This document shows, one piece after another, positions 42,911 to 51,226 of a stretch of DNA of 64,000 nt. Made by a program: the position numbers and the translations under genes. Origin of the DNA: an uncultured Ruminococcus sp. (GTDB lineage Bacteria; Bacillota; Clostridia; Oscillospirales; Ruminococcaceae); NCBI GenBank assembly GCA_947169885.1, contig CAMVRM010000002.1:62001-126000 (forward strand), written 5' to 3'. Numbering within the stretch: position 1 is the stretch's first letter; the number at the start of each line of letters is the position of its first letter. The notes beneath the pieces were generated by a model. That model did no database searches. It was given only the letters and a program-made list of their open reading frames with translations, and was not told the origin of the DNA.

Positions 42911-42939
42911 TTGACAATCAGAGCGCTATATGTTATATT
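42911..42939 (+). promoter_or_regulatory. Promoter of the C39-like lipoprotein gene
   Basis: TTGACA (42911-42916), 17 nt, TATATT (42934-42939). Confidence 0.8.
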
Positions 42940-42995
42940 TATATAAAGAGTACTTATCGTTTAAATTCAGCAAAAATAACAGGAAAGGAAAAAGC

Positions 42996-44096
42996 ATGAT
43001 GAAAAGATACATAGCTGTCATAGCCGCACTTGCCGTGCTTTCGGGCTGCGGTCAGGTGCTGGATCAGAAAGATGTAAGCGGCTTGACAAGGACAACTTCC
43101 GCAGAACCTGTAACGCTCGAACCTGAACTTTCAGAGCCTGACAGCGAATTGAGCGAAGAAACTGTCGGGCTGAGGACCACCGCCGCAGAAAAAAAGACTA
43201 CGACAAAGGCGGCTACCACCAAAAAGACCTCTGAAACGACCAAGAAAGCAACTACTACCAAAAAAGCGACTACTACTGCCGCAAAGACCACAACGGGAAA
43301 GACTGCTCAGCCGTCATCCGTGCAGACACGCACGCCTACACAGACACAGACGCAAACTCAGTCTCAGACACAGACACAGCCGCAAACTCAGCCGCAGACA
43401 CAGGCTACCGAAAAGCCGACCGAAACTCAGTCTCAGACTGTTACTGATGTTCCCGATGTTAAGCCGCCCGAAGAACCTGTTAATACAGGCTATAAGCTCA
43501 TAGACGTGAACTGCATCATGCAGAACCCCGAACTTCCGACAGGCTGTGAGACTACTTCACTTGCGATAGTCCTCAATTACCTCGGCATGAACGCCGACAA
43601 GCTTGACATCGCACGAAACTATATCCCGAAGCAGGAGTTCTATTGGCAGGACGGCGAGCTTTACGGTGCGGATTTCTACACGACTTTCGCAGGAGACCCC
43701 GAAGACCCTTATTCCTACGGCTGTTATGCTCCCTGCATCGTGACGGCAGGCAACGCTTATCTAAGAGAGCATGGTTCGCCTATGACCGCAAACGATCTGA
43801 CGGGCACAGACCTTGAATCGCTGTTCTCGAACTATATCGACAACGATATTCCTGTTATTATATGGATAAGTTCAAATGACCTGCACGAACCCGAACTGAC
43901 AACTGTCTGGAAGACCCCTGACGGAAGAACTGTCCAGTGGCTGTCATATGAGCATTGCGCAGTGCTGACAGGTTATGATCTGGAAAAAGGGATCGTATAT
44001 GTTGCCGATCCGCTTGTCGGGAACACAAGTTATGATATGTCACTGCTGAAAACGAGATACGAACAATTCGGCAAACAGTGCGTTTCGATCGGATAA
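42996..44096 (+). CDS. C39-like peptidase lipoprotein with Thr/Gln-rich linker
   Basis: 366 aa from ATG 42996 (AGGAAAGG upstream). Lipobox LAVLSGC, then a long low-complexity linker rich in Lys/Thr and (Gln-Thr)n (about residues 50-155), then a C39_2 domain: catalytic Cys in LPTGCETTSLAIVLNYLG, His in SYEHCAVLTGYD and Asp in VYVADPLVG. This is the extracellular papain-like C39_2 group, not the ABC-linked C39. Anchored to the outer membrane face; substrate unknown. Confidence 0.87.
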   Translation: MMKRYIAVIAALAVLSGCGQVLDQKDVSGLTRTTSAEPVTLEPELSEPDSELSEETVGLRTTAAEKKTTTKAATTKKTSETTKKATTTKKATTTAAKTTTGKTAQPSSVQTRTPTQTQTQTQSQTQTQPQTQPQTQATEKPTETQSQTVTDVPDVKPPEEPVNTGYKLIDVNCIMQNPELPTGCETTSLAIVLNYLGMNADKLDIARNYIPKQEFYWQDGELYGADFYTTFAGDPEDPYSYGCYAPCIVTAGNAYLREHGSPMTANDLTGTDLESLFSNYIDNDIPVIIWISSNDLHEPELTTVWKTPDGRTVQWLSYEHCAVLTGYDLEKGIVYVADPLVGNTSYDMSLLKTRYEQFGKQCVSIG

Positions 44097-44114
44097 AACG
44101 GATAAAAAAACACA

Positions 44115-44159
44115 CAGCACCTCACGGCGTTAAGATCTGACCGTGCGGTGCTGTTTTTT
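44115..44159. terminator. Terminator between convergent genes
   Basis: CAGCAC-CT-CACGG pairs with CCGTG-CG-GTGCTG, followed by TTTTTT. Confidence 0.85.
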
Positions 44160-44167
44160 GGGGGCAG

Positions 44168-45178
44168 TCATTTTTCTTTCCAGATGCCCGTTCCGCATCT
44201 TTCTTCGATGACTTTTTTCAGTTTGGGGCAGTCGCCGACATTACGGTTTTCACACAGAACAAGACGCTTGTTCTTCTTTGTTCTGATGATGACACGATAA
44301 GTCTCATAATCTCTGTAACGGTAAGAGCGTCTGCCTGTCAGGGGATTGTAACGTTTTGAACCGGGGATAGATTCGGAGCGTGTCAGCGTTTTGACATAGA
44401 CTTCTTTTATGTCGCCGTAACCGACAGCGGTCATGCCTTTGTTTGTTCCTATGAGTATCTCGGGGGTGACATAGATGCCGTAATCATCGCCAAGCCATAC
44501 CGACTCGGGGTGATCTGCCTGTTCGTCGATGAAAGCCTTTGAATAGCGCACACTTCCGCAGGCAGGGAAGAAATGTCTTATCATGGTGAGCAAGCCGCCC
44601 GAAAGATTCGTCCATATCGCTGCGGCGATAAGCAGTGTCACCCCGAAACTCAGCCCGATAGGGTGAGCTTCCGAGAGCCTGTCAAAGAAGCCTGTTTTTT
44701 CGCAGTTGAGATAGATGTGTGCAACTCTTGACCTGAGTTTTTCATCATCTGAGTAGTAGCCGTTGTCGGTGATGTATTTAAGAGCCTTTTCCTCTATGTT
44801 TGCGTGTGTGTAGGGAGTCAGCGGAACATCTTTGAGGATGCCCCGTATCTTTGCGTGACCTGTTTTGTCGAACTTTTTAAGCTGAGGTTCTATGTTGCGG
44901 ACAAGTATCACATCATCACCTGTTTTTACCATATAGTAATACTTGTATATCTTGTCGGGGCGTTCGGTGAGTTCCAGCGTGTAGATATTCTCATCTGAAA
45001 ATCCGATAGTGCGGTCAAATACCAGTGTCCTGTCATTGTAAAGATCACGGTATGTCTTGTAAATGCTGAGAGAGCAGAGGAAAAGCGCCAATATCACCAG
45101 AGCAGTGATGACAGGCAGCATGATAAGGTTCTCATTGACCTGTTTTTTAAGGTGTTCGTTTTGGTATCTTGTTTTCAT
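44168..45178 (-). CDS. Hypothetical membrane protein, 336 aa
   Basis: Two membrane helices (about residues 18-40 and 172-192) separated by an extracytoplasmic domain, then a cytoplasmic C-terminus ending with a basic region (YRVIIRTKKNKRLVLCENRN). It resembles uncharacterised Ruminococcus membrane proteins of the DUF6709 type, by eye only. Ribosome site is weak. It follows the 66-aa gene in one operon. Confidence 0.7.
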   Translation of the reverse strand: MKTRYQNEHLKKQVNENLIMLPVITALVILALFLCSLSIYKTYRDLYNDRTLVFDRTIGFSDENIYTLELTERPDKIYKYYYMVKTGDDVILVRNIEPQLKKFDKTGHAKIRGILKDVPLTPYTHANIEEKALKYITDNGYYSDDEKLRSRVAHIYLNCEKTGFFDRLSEAHPIGLSFGVTLLIAAAIWTNLSGGLLTMIRHFFPACGSVRYSKAFIDEQADHPESVWLGDDYGIYVTPEILIGTNKGMTAVGYGDIKEVYVKTLTRSESIPGSKRYNPLTGRRSYRYRDYETYRVIIRTKKNKRLVLCENRNVGDCPKLKKVIEERCGTGIWKEK

Positions 45179-45202
45179 TTTGCTGTTTCCCGATATGCCT
45201 GC

Positions 45203-45403
45203 TTAATCTCTGAGGGAATATTTTTCAATATCCTCATCGCTTATCTCACAGCCTGTGTCCCAGCCTTTTTCGTAGGCAAGCTTGTCATAGACTTTTACAG
45301 TCCGTCCGTCATCAAGGATAAGGCTGACAGCGGGTTCTTCGCCCTCCATAAAGCCCTCACAGCCGTTGTCAGGCTCGATGAGGTCGGTTATTTTGTGAAG
45401 CAT
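45203..45403 (-). CDS. Small conserved-looking protein, 66 aa
   Basis: Acidic, soluble; contains SLILDDGRTVKVYDKLAYEK. GGAAAGGAAATG precedes the ATG. It has its own promoter and lies 24 nt before the membrane-protein gene. No family assigned. Confidence 0.65.
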   Translation of the reverse strand: MLHKITDLIEPDNGCEGFMEGEEPAVSLILDDGRTVKVYDKLAYEKGWDTGCEISDEDIEKYSLRD

Positions 45404-45441
45404 TTTTTCTCATTTCCTTTCCGAGAGAATTTCATACTATT

Positions 45442-45470
45442 ATTATAACACAGTCTGTTTTAAAATTCAA
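45442..45470 (-). promoter_or_regulatory. Promoter of the 45203/44168 operon
   Basis: Minus strand TTGAAT (45470-45465), 17 nt, TATAAT (45447-45442). Confidence 0.8.
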
Positions 45471-45626
45471 TCGTTTGAGCATTATTTTTATGATGCAGAC
45501 ATATTTATCGGCTCTATATCAACGCATTATATTTATAACACTTGTATATATTGAACAATTGAGATATGCTATTTATGAAAAAAAGTAGCAACTCAACTGA
45601 TTTATCACATAACTGCAAATTCCTAC

Positions 45627-45655
45627 TTGACAGCTGTGAGATTTTGTTGTATAAT
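45627..45655 (+). promoter_or_regulatory. Sigma-A promoter of the ABC-transporter operon
   Basis: TTGACA (45627-45632), 17 nt, TATAAT (45650-45655): perfect consensus. The stretch 45471-45626 holds nothing recognised. Confidence 0.88.
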
Positions 45656-45670
45656 CTAATACAGTTAAAA

Positions 45671-45687
45671 CCTATTAAACTAATAGG
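45671..45687 (+). promoter_or_regulatory. Palindromic operator CCTATTA-AAC-TAATAGG
   Basis: A perfect 7-bp inverted repeat with 3-bp spacer, 15 nt after the -10 box and so at about +9 to +26. The position suits a repressor roadblock. The shape recalls operators of Rrf2-family regulators (CymR, IscR types) that sense sulfur or Fe-S status, but the regulator is not identified. Confidence 0.6.
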
Positions 45688-45732
45688 AAAAGTATACAAA
45701 CCATTTTTTACCTCACGAAAGGAAGAAAGAAT

Positions 45733-46656
45733 ATGAAAAAGAAAATAGCAGCCCTCGCAGTTTCGATAGCCCTTGCACTCTCGGCAGTCTCCTGCGGAAA
45801 GGCAGAGAAGTCCGATGAAAACACCATTAAGATAGCCTATCTGCCGATAACTCATTCGCTCGCCGTTCTTGAAGAAGCGGAGGAGCTTGAAGAACAGTCG
45901 GGAACGAAAGTCGAACTTGTCAAGTACGGTTCGTGGTCTGAACTTCTCGATGCGCTCAACTCAAACCGTGTTGACGGCGCTTCGGTGCTTATCGAACTTG
46001 CCATGAAGTCAAAGCAGGAGGGCATAGGCTTAAAAGCCGTGGCGCTGGGACACCATGACGGAAACGTGATAGTTGTGTCGAACGACATCGAAACGGCTGC
46101 CGATCTCAAAGGCAAGACGTTCGCTATCCCTCACAGGCAGTCGTCACACAATATACTGTTAAACGATGCGCTTGCAACAGCAGGGCTGACAGTTGATGAC
46201 CTGACAGTGACGGAGCTTGCGCCTACCGAGATGCCCTCGGCGCTCGCAAGCGGACAGATCGACGGTTACTGCGTTGCCGAGCCTTTCGGCGCTATGGGCG
46301 TGTCGCTGGGTGCAGGAAAGGTGCTGTTCAGTTCTGAGGAACTGTGGGAGGATTCGCTCTGCTGCGGACTTGTGCTCACCGATAAGTTTATAGACGAGCG
46401 CCCCGAAGATGCAAAGACTTTTGTTGAGAAATACAAGTCGGCAGGCAACGCCCTCGACAAGGAAAAGGCAAAGGAAGTCGCAAAGAAATATCTCAGTCAG
46501 TCGGATGAAGTGCTTGACATCTCGCTGCGCTGGATATCATACAACGATCTTGACATAACCGAGGAGACATACAACAAGCTTGCGGAAAAAGTCAAGGAAT
46601 ACGGGCTTTCCGACAACCCTCCCGCTTATGAGGACTTTGTGAAGAATGATTTTTGA
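45733..46656 (+). CDS. NitT/TauT-type ABC transporter substrate-binding lipoprotein
   Basis: 307 aa. Lipobox ALSAVSC; a periplasmic-binding fold of the NMT1/SsuA type (IKIAYLPITHSLAVLEEAEE, NRVDGASVLIELAM, ETAADLKGKTFAIPHRQSSH, ALASGQIDGYCVAEPFGAMG). The family binds nitrate, sulfonates, taurine or related small compounds. GAAAGGAAGAAAG precedes the ATG. First gene of a transporter operon next to cooS; ligand unknown. Confidence 0.92.
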   Translation: MKKKIAALAVSIALALSAVSCGKAEKSDENTIKIAYLPITHSLAVLEEAEELEEQSGTKVELVKYGSWSELLDALNSNRVDGASVLIELAMKSKQEGIGLKAVALGHHDGNVIVVSNDIETAADLKGKTFAIPHRQSSHNILLNDALATAGLTVDDLTVTELAPTEMPSALASGQIDGYCVAEPFGAMGVSLGAGKVLFSSEELWEDSLCCGLVLTDKFIDERPEDAKTFVEKYKSAGNALDKEKAKEVAKKYLSQSDEVLDISLRWISYNDLDITEETYNKLAEKVKEYGLSDNPPAYEDFVKNDF

Positions 46657-46671
46657 TAAGGCGTGATATTC

Positions 46672-47433
46672 ATGAAAAAACTGCTCTCTCTGAAAAATAT
46701 CGTCATTTCGATAGCGATACTCATACTTATATGGCAGCTGCTTTTTATGGTGAGTAGCTATGACAAGGCGCTTTTCCCTTCGCCGAAAATGGCGCTCGAT
46801 GCGCTCATTGAGATGACCGAAAACGGCAGGCTCGCCGAGAATGTCACAACGAGTATGTACCGTTTTGCGGCAGGGTATCTCAGTTCAGTGACTGTTGCGG
46901 TGATACTGGGGCTTATCCTCGGCAGGCTGCCGAAAGTCTTTCAGTACATCAACCCTGCGGTGCAGCTGCTGCGCCCTATCTCGCCGACAGCGTGGATGCC
47001 GTTCATCGTTCTGCTGTTCGGTATCGGGGACGTTCCTGCGATAGTGATAATCTTCATCGCCGCATTTTTCCCCGTTCTTCTCTCAACAGTTGCAGCCGTC
47101 AGCAACATCGACCCTATATATCTGAAAGTATCGAAGAACTTCGGCATAAAGCAGCCTGCGCTGACGTGGAAAGTCATTTTTCCTGCGGCGTTCCCTCAGA
47201 TAGCAAACGGCATACACTTAGCGCTGGGAACTGCATGGATATTCCTTGTTGCAGGCGAAATGGTGGGCGCACAGTCGGGTCTGGGCTATCAGATAATAGA
47301 TGCAAGGAACAATATCCGTGCAGACATTCTGCTTGCGACTATCCTTGTTATAGGGCTGATAGGCATTATCCTTGACGGCATACTTAAACTTATTGAAAAG
47401 GCGATACTCAGGTCATGGGGAGGTGTCAGCTGA
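46672..47433 (+). CDS. ABC transporter permease, NitT/TauT type
   Basis: 253 aa from ATG 46672 (AAGGCGTGAT upstream; a GTG at 46663 is the alternative). Six membrane helices and the BPD_transp_1 EAA-like loop (NFGIKQPALTWKVIFPAAFP). It follows the binding protein by about 15 nt. Forms the membrane channel of the importer. Confidence 0.92.
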   Translation: MKKLLSLKNIVISIAILILIWQLLFMVSSYDKALFPSPKMALDALIEMTENGRLAENVTTSMYRFAAGYLSSVTVAVILGLILGRLPKVFQYINPAVQLLRPISPTAWMPFIVLLFGIGDVPAIVIIFIAAFFPVLLSTVAAVSNIDPIYLKVSKNFGIKQPALTWKVIFPAAFPQIANGIHLALGTAWIFLVAGEMVGAQSGLGYQIIDARNNIRADILLATILVIGLIGIILDGILKLIEKAILRSWGGVS

Positions 47434-47434
47434 A

Positions 47435-48205
47435 ATGTATATCGAGGTAAAAGATGCCTGCAAGAAGTTTGTGCAGGACGGAAAAGAGTTCACGGCGCTG
47501 GATCATGTTTCGCTCGACATCGAAAAGGGCGAGTTCATCTGCCTGCTGGGTCCTTCCGGCTGCGGAAAAAGCACCCTGCTCAACGCTTTGGCAGGCTTTG
47601 AAAAAGTGAGCAGCGGAAGCGTTCGGATAGACGGCAAGGAAGTCACCGAGCCGTCGATAGACAACATCACGATATTCCAGAACTACGGACTTCTGCCGTG
47701 GAGAAACGTGCTGAAAAACGTGGAACTGGGGCTTGAATCGAAGAAAGTCCCAAAAGAGGAGCGTGAGAAAACTGCGAAAAAGTATCTCGGGCTTGTGGGG
47801 CTTTCGGGCTATGAAAAGCGCTATCCAAAGCAGCTTTCGGGCGGTCAGCAGCAGAGAGTCGCAATAGCAAGAGGGCTTGCAGTCGATCCCGAGATAATCT
47901 TTATGGACGAACCGTTCGGAGCGCTTGACGCTATAACAAGAATGAAACTGCAAGAGGACATACTGAAAATTTCCCGTGAGGAAAAAAAGACGATAATCTT
48001 TGTTACGCATGACATTGAAGAAGCGGTGTTCCTTGCCGACAGGATAGTTGTCATGATGGCAGACCCGGGGCGCATAAAAAGCATCGTGAAAGTTCCGCTC
48101 GGTTCTCACCGTGACAGGACGAATGACGATTTTCTCTATGTCCGTGACAAAATTTTCGAGCTGTTCAACATGAAAGTCAACGACTATATAGAATACAATA
48201 TTTGA
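47435..48205 (+). CDS. ABC transporter ATPase, NitT/TauT type
   Basis: 256 aa from ATG 47435 (GGGGAGGTG upstream). Walker A GPSGCGKST, Q-loop IFQNYGLLPWRNV, signature LSGGQQQRVAIARGL, Walker B IIFMDEPFGALD, H-loop VTHDIEEAVFLAD. Close to SsuB/TauB ATPases. The start overlaps the end of the permease gene region by a TGA/ATG spacing of 1-2 nt, indicating coupling. Confidence 0.94.
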   Translation: MYIEVKDACKKFVQDGKEFTALDHVSLDIEKGEFICLLGPSGCGKSTLLNALAGFEKVSSGSVRIDGKEVTEPSIDNITIFQNYGLLPWRNVLKNVELGLESKKVPKEEREKTAKKYLGLVGLSGYEKRYPKQLSGGQQQRVAIARGLAVDPEIIFMDEPFGALDAITRMKLQEDILKISREEKKTIIFVTHDIEEAVFLADRIVVMMADPGRIKSIVKVPLGSHRDRTNDDFLYVRDKIFELFNMKVNDYIEYNI

Positions 48206-48332
48206 TTCGGAATTATTTGTTATTGTTGCTGAAAACTTGACCGCAGAAATAATGATATATAAACAAAATATACATGAACAGATAATAAACGTATGATATG
48301 ATTTAAATAAAAAAATTGGGAGCAGATCAATT

Positions 48333-50435
48333 ATGAGCGAACATGAACATCATCACGAACACGAACATCACCACGAACATGACCATGCGCCTGCGCATAT
48401 CCACTCGCACAGAAATATCATCGGCTTTGACGAACACGGCGTTCCGACAGTCATTTTAAAGGCGAGCCACGGCGAAGGCGAAGCAGACGATCCGCAGGCG
48501 TTCATCAGGGACTATATGAACGCCGTTACGGAATACCGCAAGACTTTCCCCTCAAAACAGGATGTTATCGAACAGACCCCCGACCCTGCCGTCAGGGAGA
48601 TGCTCCTCAGAATGGAACAGCTGGGGATAGACACGACTTTCGACCGTTTTGACAAGCAGAAACCGCAGTGCAATTTCGGGCTTGCGGGCATCTGCTGCAA
48701 GATATGCAACATGGGTCCATGCCGCATAACCGCAAAGTCGTCCAGAGGTGTCTGCGGTGCGGATGCTGACCTTATCGTTGCGAGAAATCTTCTGCGTTCG
48801 GCGGCGGCAGGTGCGGCTCAGCACGGTATGCACGCAAGAGAGGTCATGCTGTCGCTGAAATGGGCGGCTGAGGGCAAGCTGGATATTCCGATACTGGGTG
48901 AGCAGAAGATACGCTCAACCGCCGAAGCTTTCGGCATAAAGCAGAAGAACCGTCAGCTGAAAAACGTTGCAAAAGACCTTGCTGACGCACTTCTTGAAGA
49001 TATGTCAAGAACTGTTCCCGATGAGTACAAGACCATTTCCGCCTGTGCTGTTCCCGAAAGACAGCAGGTGTGGAAAGAACTTGACATTCTGCCGATAAGC
49101 GCTTATCACGAAGTTTTCGAGGCTTATCACAAATCGGGCTGTGCGACTGACGGCGACTGGCGTTCGGTCATGCAGCAGTTTTTGAGATGCGGACTTGCGT
49201 TCACTTTCTCGGGAGTTGTAGGTGCGTCTATCGCAACGGACAGCCTGTTCGGAGTTGGCGACAGAGTTACTTCAAAAGTAAACATCGGTGCGCTGGAAAA
49301 GGGTTACGTGAACATCGCAGTACACGGACACTTGCCTACGCTCGTCAGTCAGATAGTTGCGGCAGGTCAGCGTGACGACCTTATCGAACTTGCAAAATCA
49401 AAGGGTGCAAAGGGCATCAGGTTCTATGGCATATGCTGTTCGGGACTTTCGGCGATGTACAGATACGCAGGAGTTATCCCGCTGTCGAACGCTGTTTCGG
49501 CTGAACTTGTTCTCGGAACGGGTGCGCTCGATCTGTGGGTCGCAGACGTTCAGGACGTTTTCCCCTCGATAATGGAAGTCGCACACTGCTTCAAGACAAC
49601 TGTTGTCACCACCAGCGAATCCGCAAGACTTCCCGGGGCTGAACGTTACGAATACGATCATCACCACTCGAACATAGGCGAAACTAAGGCGCTTGCCGAG
49701 AAGATCGTCCGCCGTGCTATCGAAAGTTTTGAAGCGAGAAAGGGTATACCTGTTTACATACCGCCTTACGAAGTTGAAGCGGAAGTTGGTTTCTCGGTGG
49801 AGTATATCCACAAGCGTTTCGGAAGTATGCAGCCGCTTGCAGATGCCATAAAGGACGGACGCATCTTGGGCGTTGTGAACATGGTTGGCTGCAACAACCC
49901 GAAAGTTCTTTACGAAAAGTGCATAGTTGACGTTGCGGACGTTCTGCTCAAAAACAATGTGCTGATAATCTCAAACGGCTGTGCATCTTTTCCGCTCATG
50001 AAGCTGGGTTACTGTGCAGTTTCGGGCAAGGAGAAAGCAGGGGAGAGCCTTCGTGAGTTCTTAGAGCCTGACCTGCCCCCTGTATGGCACGTCGGCGAAT
50101 GTATCGACAACACACGTTCATCGGGTATCTTCGCAGGGATCGCCTCAGCACTGGGACACAAGATGTTCGAGATGCCGTTTGCGTTCTCCTCGCCCGAGTG
50201 GGGCAACGAAAAGGGCATTGATGCGGCGCTCGGTTTCAGGCTCAACGGCATCAGTTCGTACCACTGTGTCGAAGCGCAGATATTCGGCTCGAAGAACGTC
50301 ATAGAGTTCCTGAAATACGGCACTCTTGAAACGCTTGGCAGCTGCATGAACGTTGACACCGACCCCGTAAAGCTTGGCGAAAAGATAGTCGCCGACATGA
50401 AAGAAAAGCGCAAGGCTCTTGGCTGGAAAGTCTGA
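48333..50435 (+). CDS. cooS: CooS-type Ni carbon monoxide dehydrogenase, His-rich N-terminus
   Basis: 700 aa. CODH interconverts CO and CO2. Residues 1-26 contain 13 His (HEHHHEHEHHHEHDH), an added metal-binding tail. D/B-cluster Cys are all present (CNFGLAGICCKICNMGPCRI, VCGAD), as is the proton-path His pair in AAGAAQHGMHARE. C-cluster ligands present: His in VHGHLPTL, Cys in YGICCSG, VGCNNPK, NGCASFP and GECIDNTR. The ligand usually read as QCIMPS (Cys333 in Carboxydothermus CODH-II) is here QDVFPS, with Asp at residue 408. The N-terminal tail and this change set it apart. GGGAG precedes the ATG. No cooC, cooF or acetyl-CoA synthase genes are in view; it lies between an ABC importer and two small membrane proteins. 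Confidence 0.93.
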   Translation: MSEHEHHHEHEHHHEHDHAPAHIHSHRNIIGFDEHGVPTVILKASHGEGEADDPQAFIRDYMNAVTEYRKTFPSKQDVIEQTPDPAVREMLLRMEQLGIDTTFDRFDKQKPQCNFGLAGICCKICNMGPCRITAKSSRGVCGADADLIVARNLLRSAAAGAAQHGMHAREVMLSLKWAAEGKLDIPILGEQKIRSTAEAFGIKQKNRQLKNVAKDLADALLEDMSRTVPDEYKTISACAVPERQQVWKELDILPISAYHEVFEAYHKSGCATDGDWRSVMQQFLRCGLAFTFSGVVGASIATDSLFGVGDRVTSKVNIGALEKGYVNIAVHGHLPTLVSQIVAAGQRDDLIELAKSKGAKGIRFYGICCSGLSAMYRYAGVIPLSNAVSAELVLGTGALDLWVADVQDVFPSIMEVAHCFKTTVVTTSESARLPGAERYEYDHHHSNIGETKALAEKIVRRAIESFEARKGIPVYIPPYEVEAEVGFSVEYIHKRFGSMQPLADAIKDGRILGVVNMVGCNNPKVLYEKCIVDVADVLLKNNVLIISNGCASFPLMKLGYCAVSGKEKAGESLREFLEPDLPPVWHVGECIDNTRSSGIFAGIASALGHKMFEMPFAFSSPEWGNEKGIDAALGFRLNGISSYHCVEAQIFGSKNVIEFLKYGTLETLGSCMNVDTDPVKLGEKIVADMKEKRKALGWKV

Positions 50436-50473
50436 CGGATAACAGATAGTATTATATTTAAGGAGAAAATATC

Positions 50474-50866
50474 ATGGCTTGTTTTTTAGCGCCTGCAACA
50501 GAGGCTGTTGTTACTACTGTTTTGCAGAAAGTCATCAAAAAGAAAGAGGAAAACCACGCCGAGGAATGTCATAATGACGGGAAGATATGCTTCTCGGACA
50601 AGCTGGGCTGGTTAAACGGTATGCTGTGGGGCGGCTCGGGACTGCTTGCGTTCGAGCATTTATGGCACGGCGAGATAACACCGTTTTTTCCGTTTCTCAC
50701 GGCGGCTTCAAACCCTGCCGATACCGCCGAGATGCTCCATGAGATAGCGACTTCGGGAACGGCAATGGCGGCACTGGTCACGCTTGTGTGGGCAGGAATG
50801 GTAGCTGTCACAAGCAAGCTTTCCGCAAAGACCCCGACACCGCAAAAGGCAGGTGAAACAGCATGA
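50474..50866 (+). CDS. Small membrane protein linked to cooS (1)
   Basis: 130 aa. N-terminal MACFLAPATEAVVTTVLQKV, a His/Cys-containing charged loop (KKKEENHAEECHNDGKICFS), then about three helices with conserved-looking WLNGMLWGGSGLLAFEHLWH. GGAGAAAATATC precedes the ATG. Its stop overlaps the next start by 4 nt. No family recognised; the association with cooS suggests an accessory or electron-transfer membrane role (inference). Confidence 0.75.
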   Translation: MACFLAPATEAVVTTVLQKVIKKKEENHAEECHNDGKICFSDKLGWLNGMLWGGSGLLAFEHLWHGEITPFFPFLTAASNPADTAEMLHEIATSGTAMAALVTLVWAGMVAVTSKLSAKTPTPQKAGETA

Positions 50867-51177
50867 CTCTGCTCATAACCGTTATTGCGGCGGTGATCTC
50901 AACGCTCATCTGGTATGTAAGCCCGAAAGCAAGACAGCTGAAAGCAGGCGTTCTTCTGTATATGTTCTGGGGCGCTTCACTAATGTGGCTCGTTGATGCA
51001 GTAGTTGAATATATCGAAGCAGGTGCGGAGTTCTTCACGCCTGCCGCCGCCGATATGCTCAATGACGCATTTTTAGGTGTATCGGTCGTTGCGCTTGCGC
51101 TTGTTGTATGGGTGATCTTCCTGCTTGTCAAAGACCCGACAGGACAACTGAAAAAAACACTCACAGAGCATAAGTAA
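50863..51177 (+). CDS. Small membrane protein linked to cooS (2)
   Basis: 104 aa with three membrane helices (LLITVIAAVISTLIWYV, VLLYMFWGASLMWLVDAVVE, VSVVALALVVWVIFLLV) and an ATGA overlap with the previous gene, which implies a stoichiometric pair. Ends at a strong terminator, closing the operon. Unknown function. Confidence 0.75.
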   Translation: MTLLITVIAAVISTLIWYVSPKARQLKAGVLLYMFWGASLMWLVDAVVEYIEAGAEFFTPAAADMLNDAFLGVSVVALALVVWVIFLLVKDPTGQLKKTLTEHK

Positions 51178-51226
51178 AAAAAAGAGCTGTTCCGAACATT
51201 TCATTCGGAACAGCTCTTTTTTATTT
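51178..51226. terminator. Strong bidirectional terminator
   Basis: AAAGAGCTGTTCCGAA and TTCGGAACAGCTCTTT form a perfect 16-bp stem with A/T runs on both sides. It overlaps the stop codon of the CotH gene. Confidence 0.93.
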
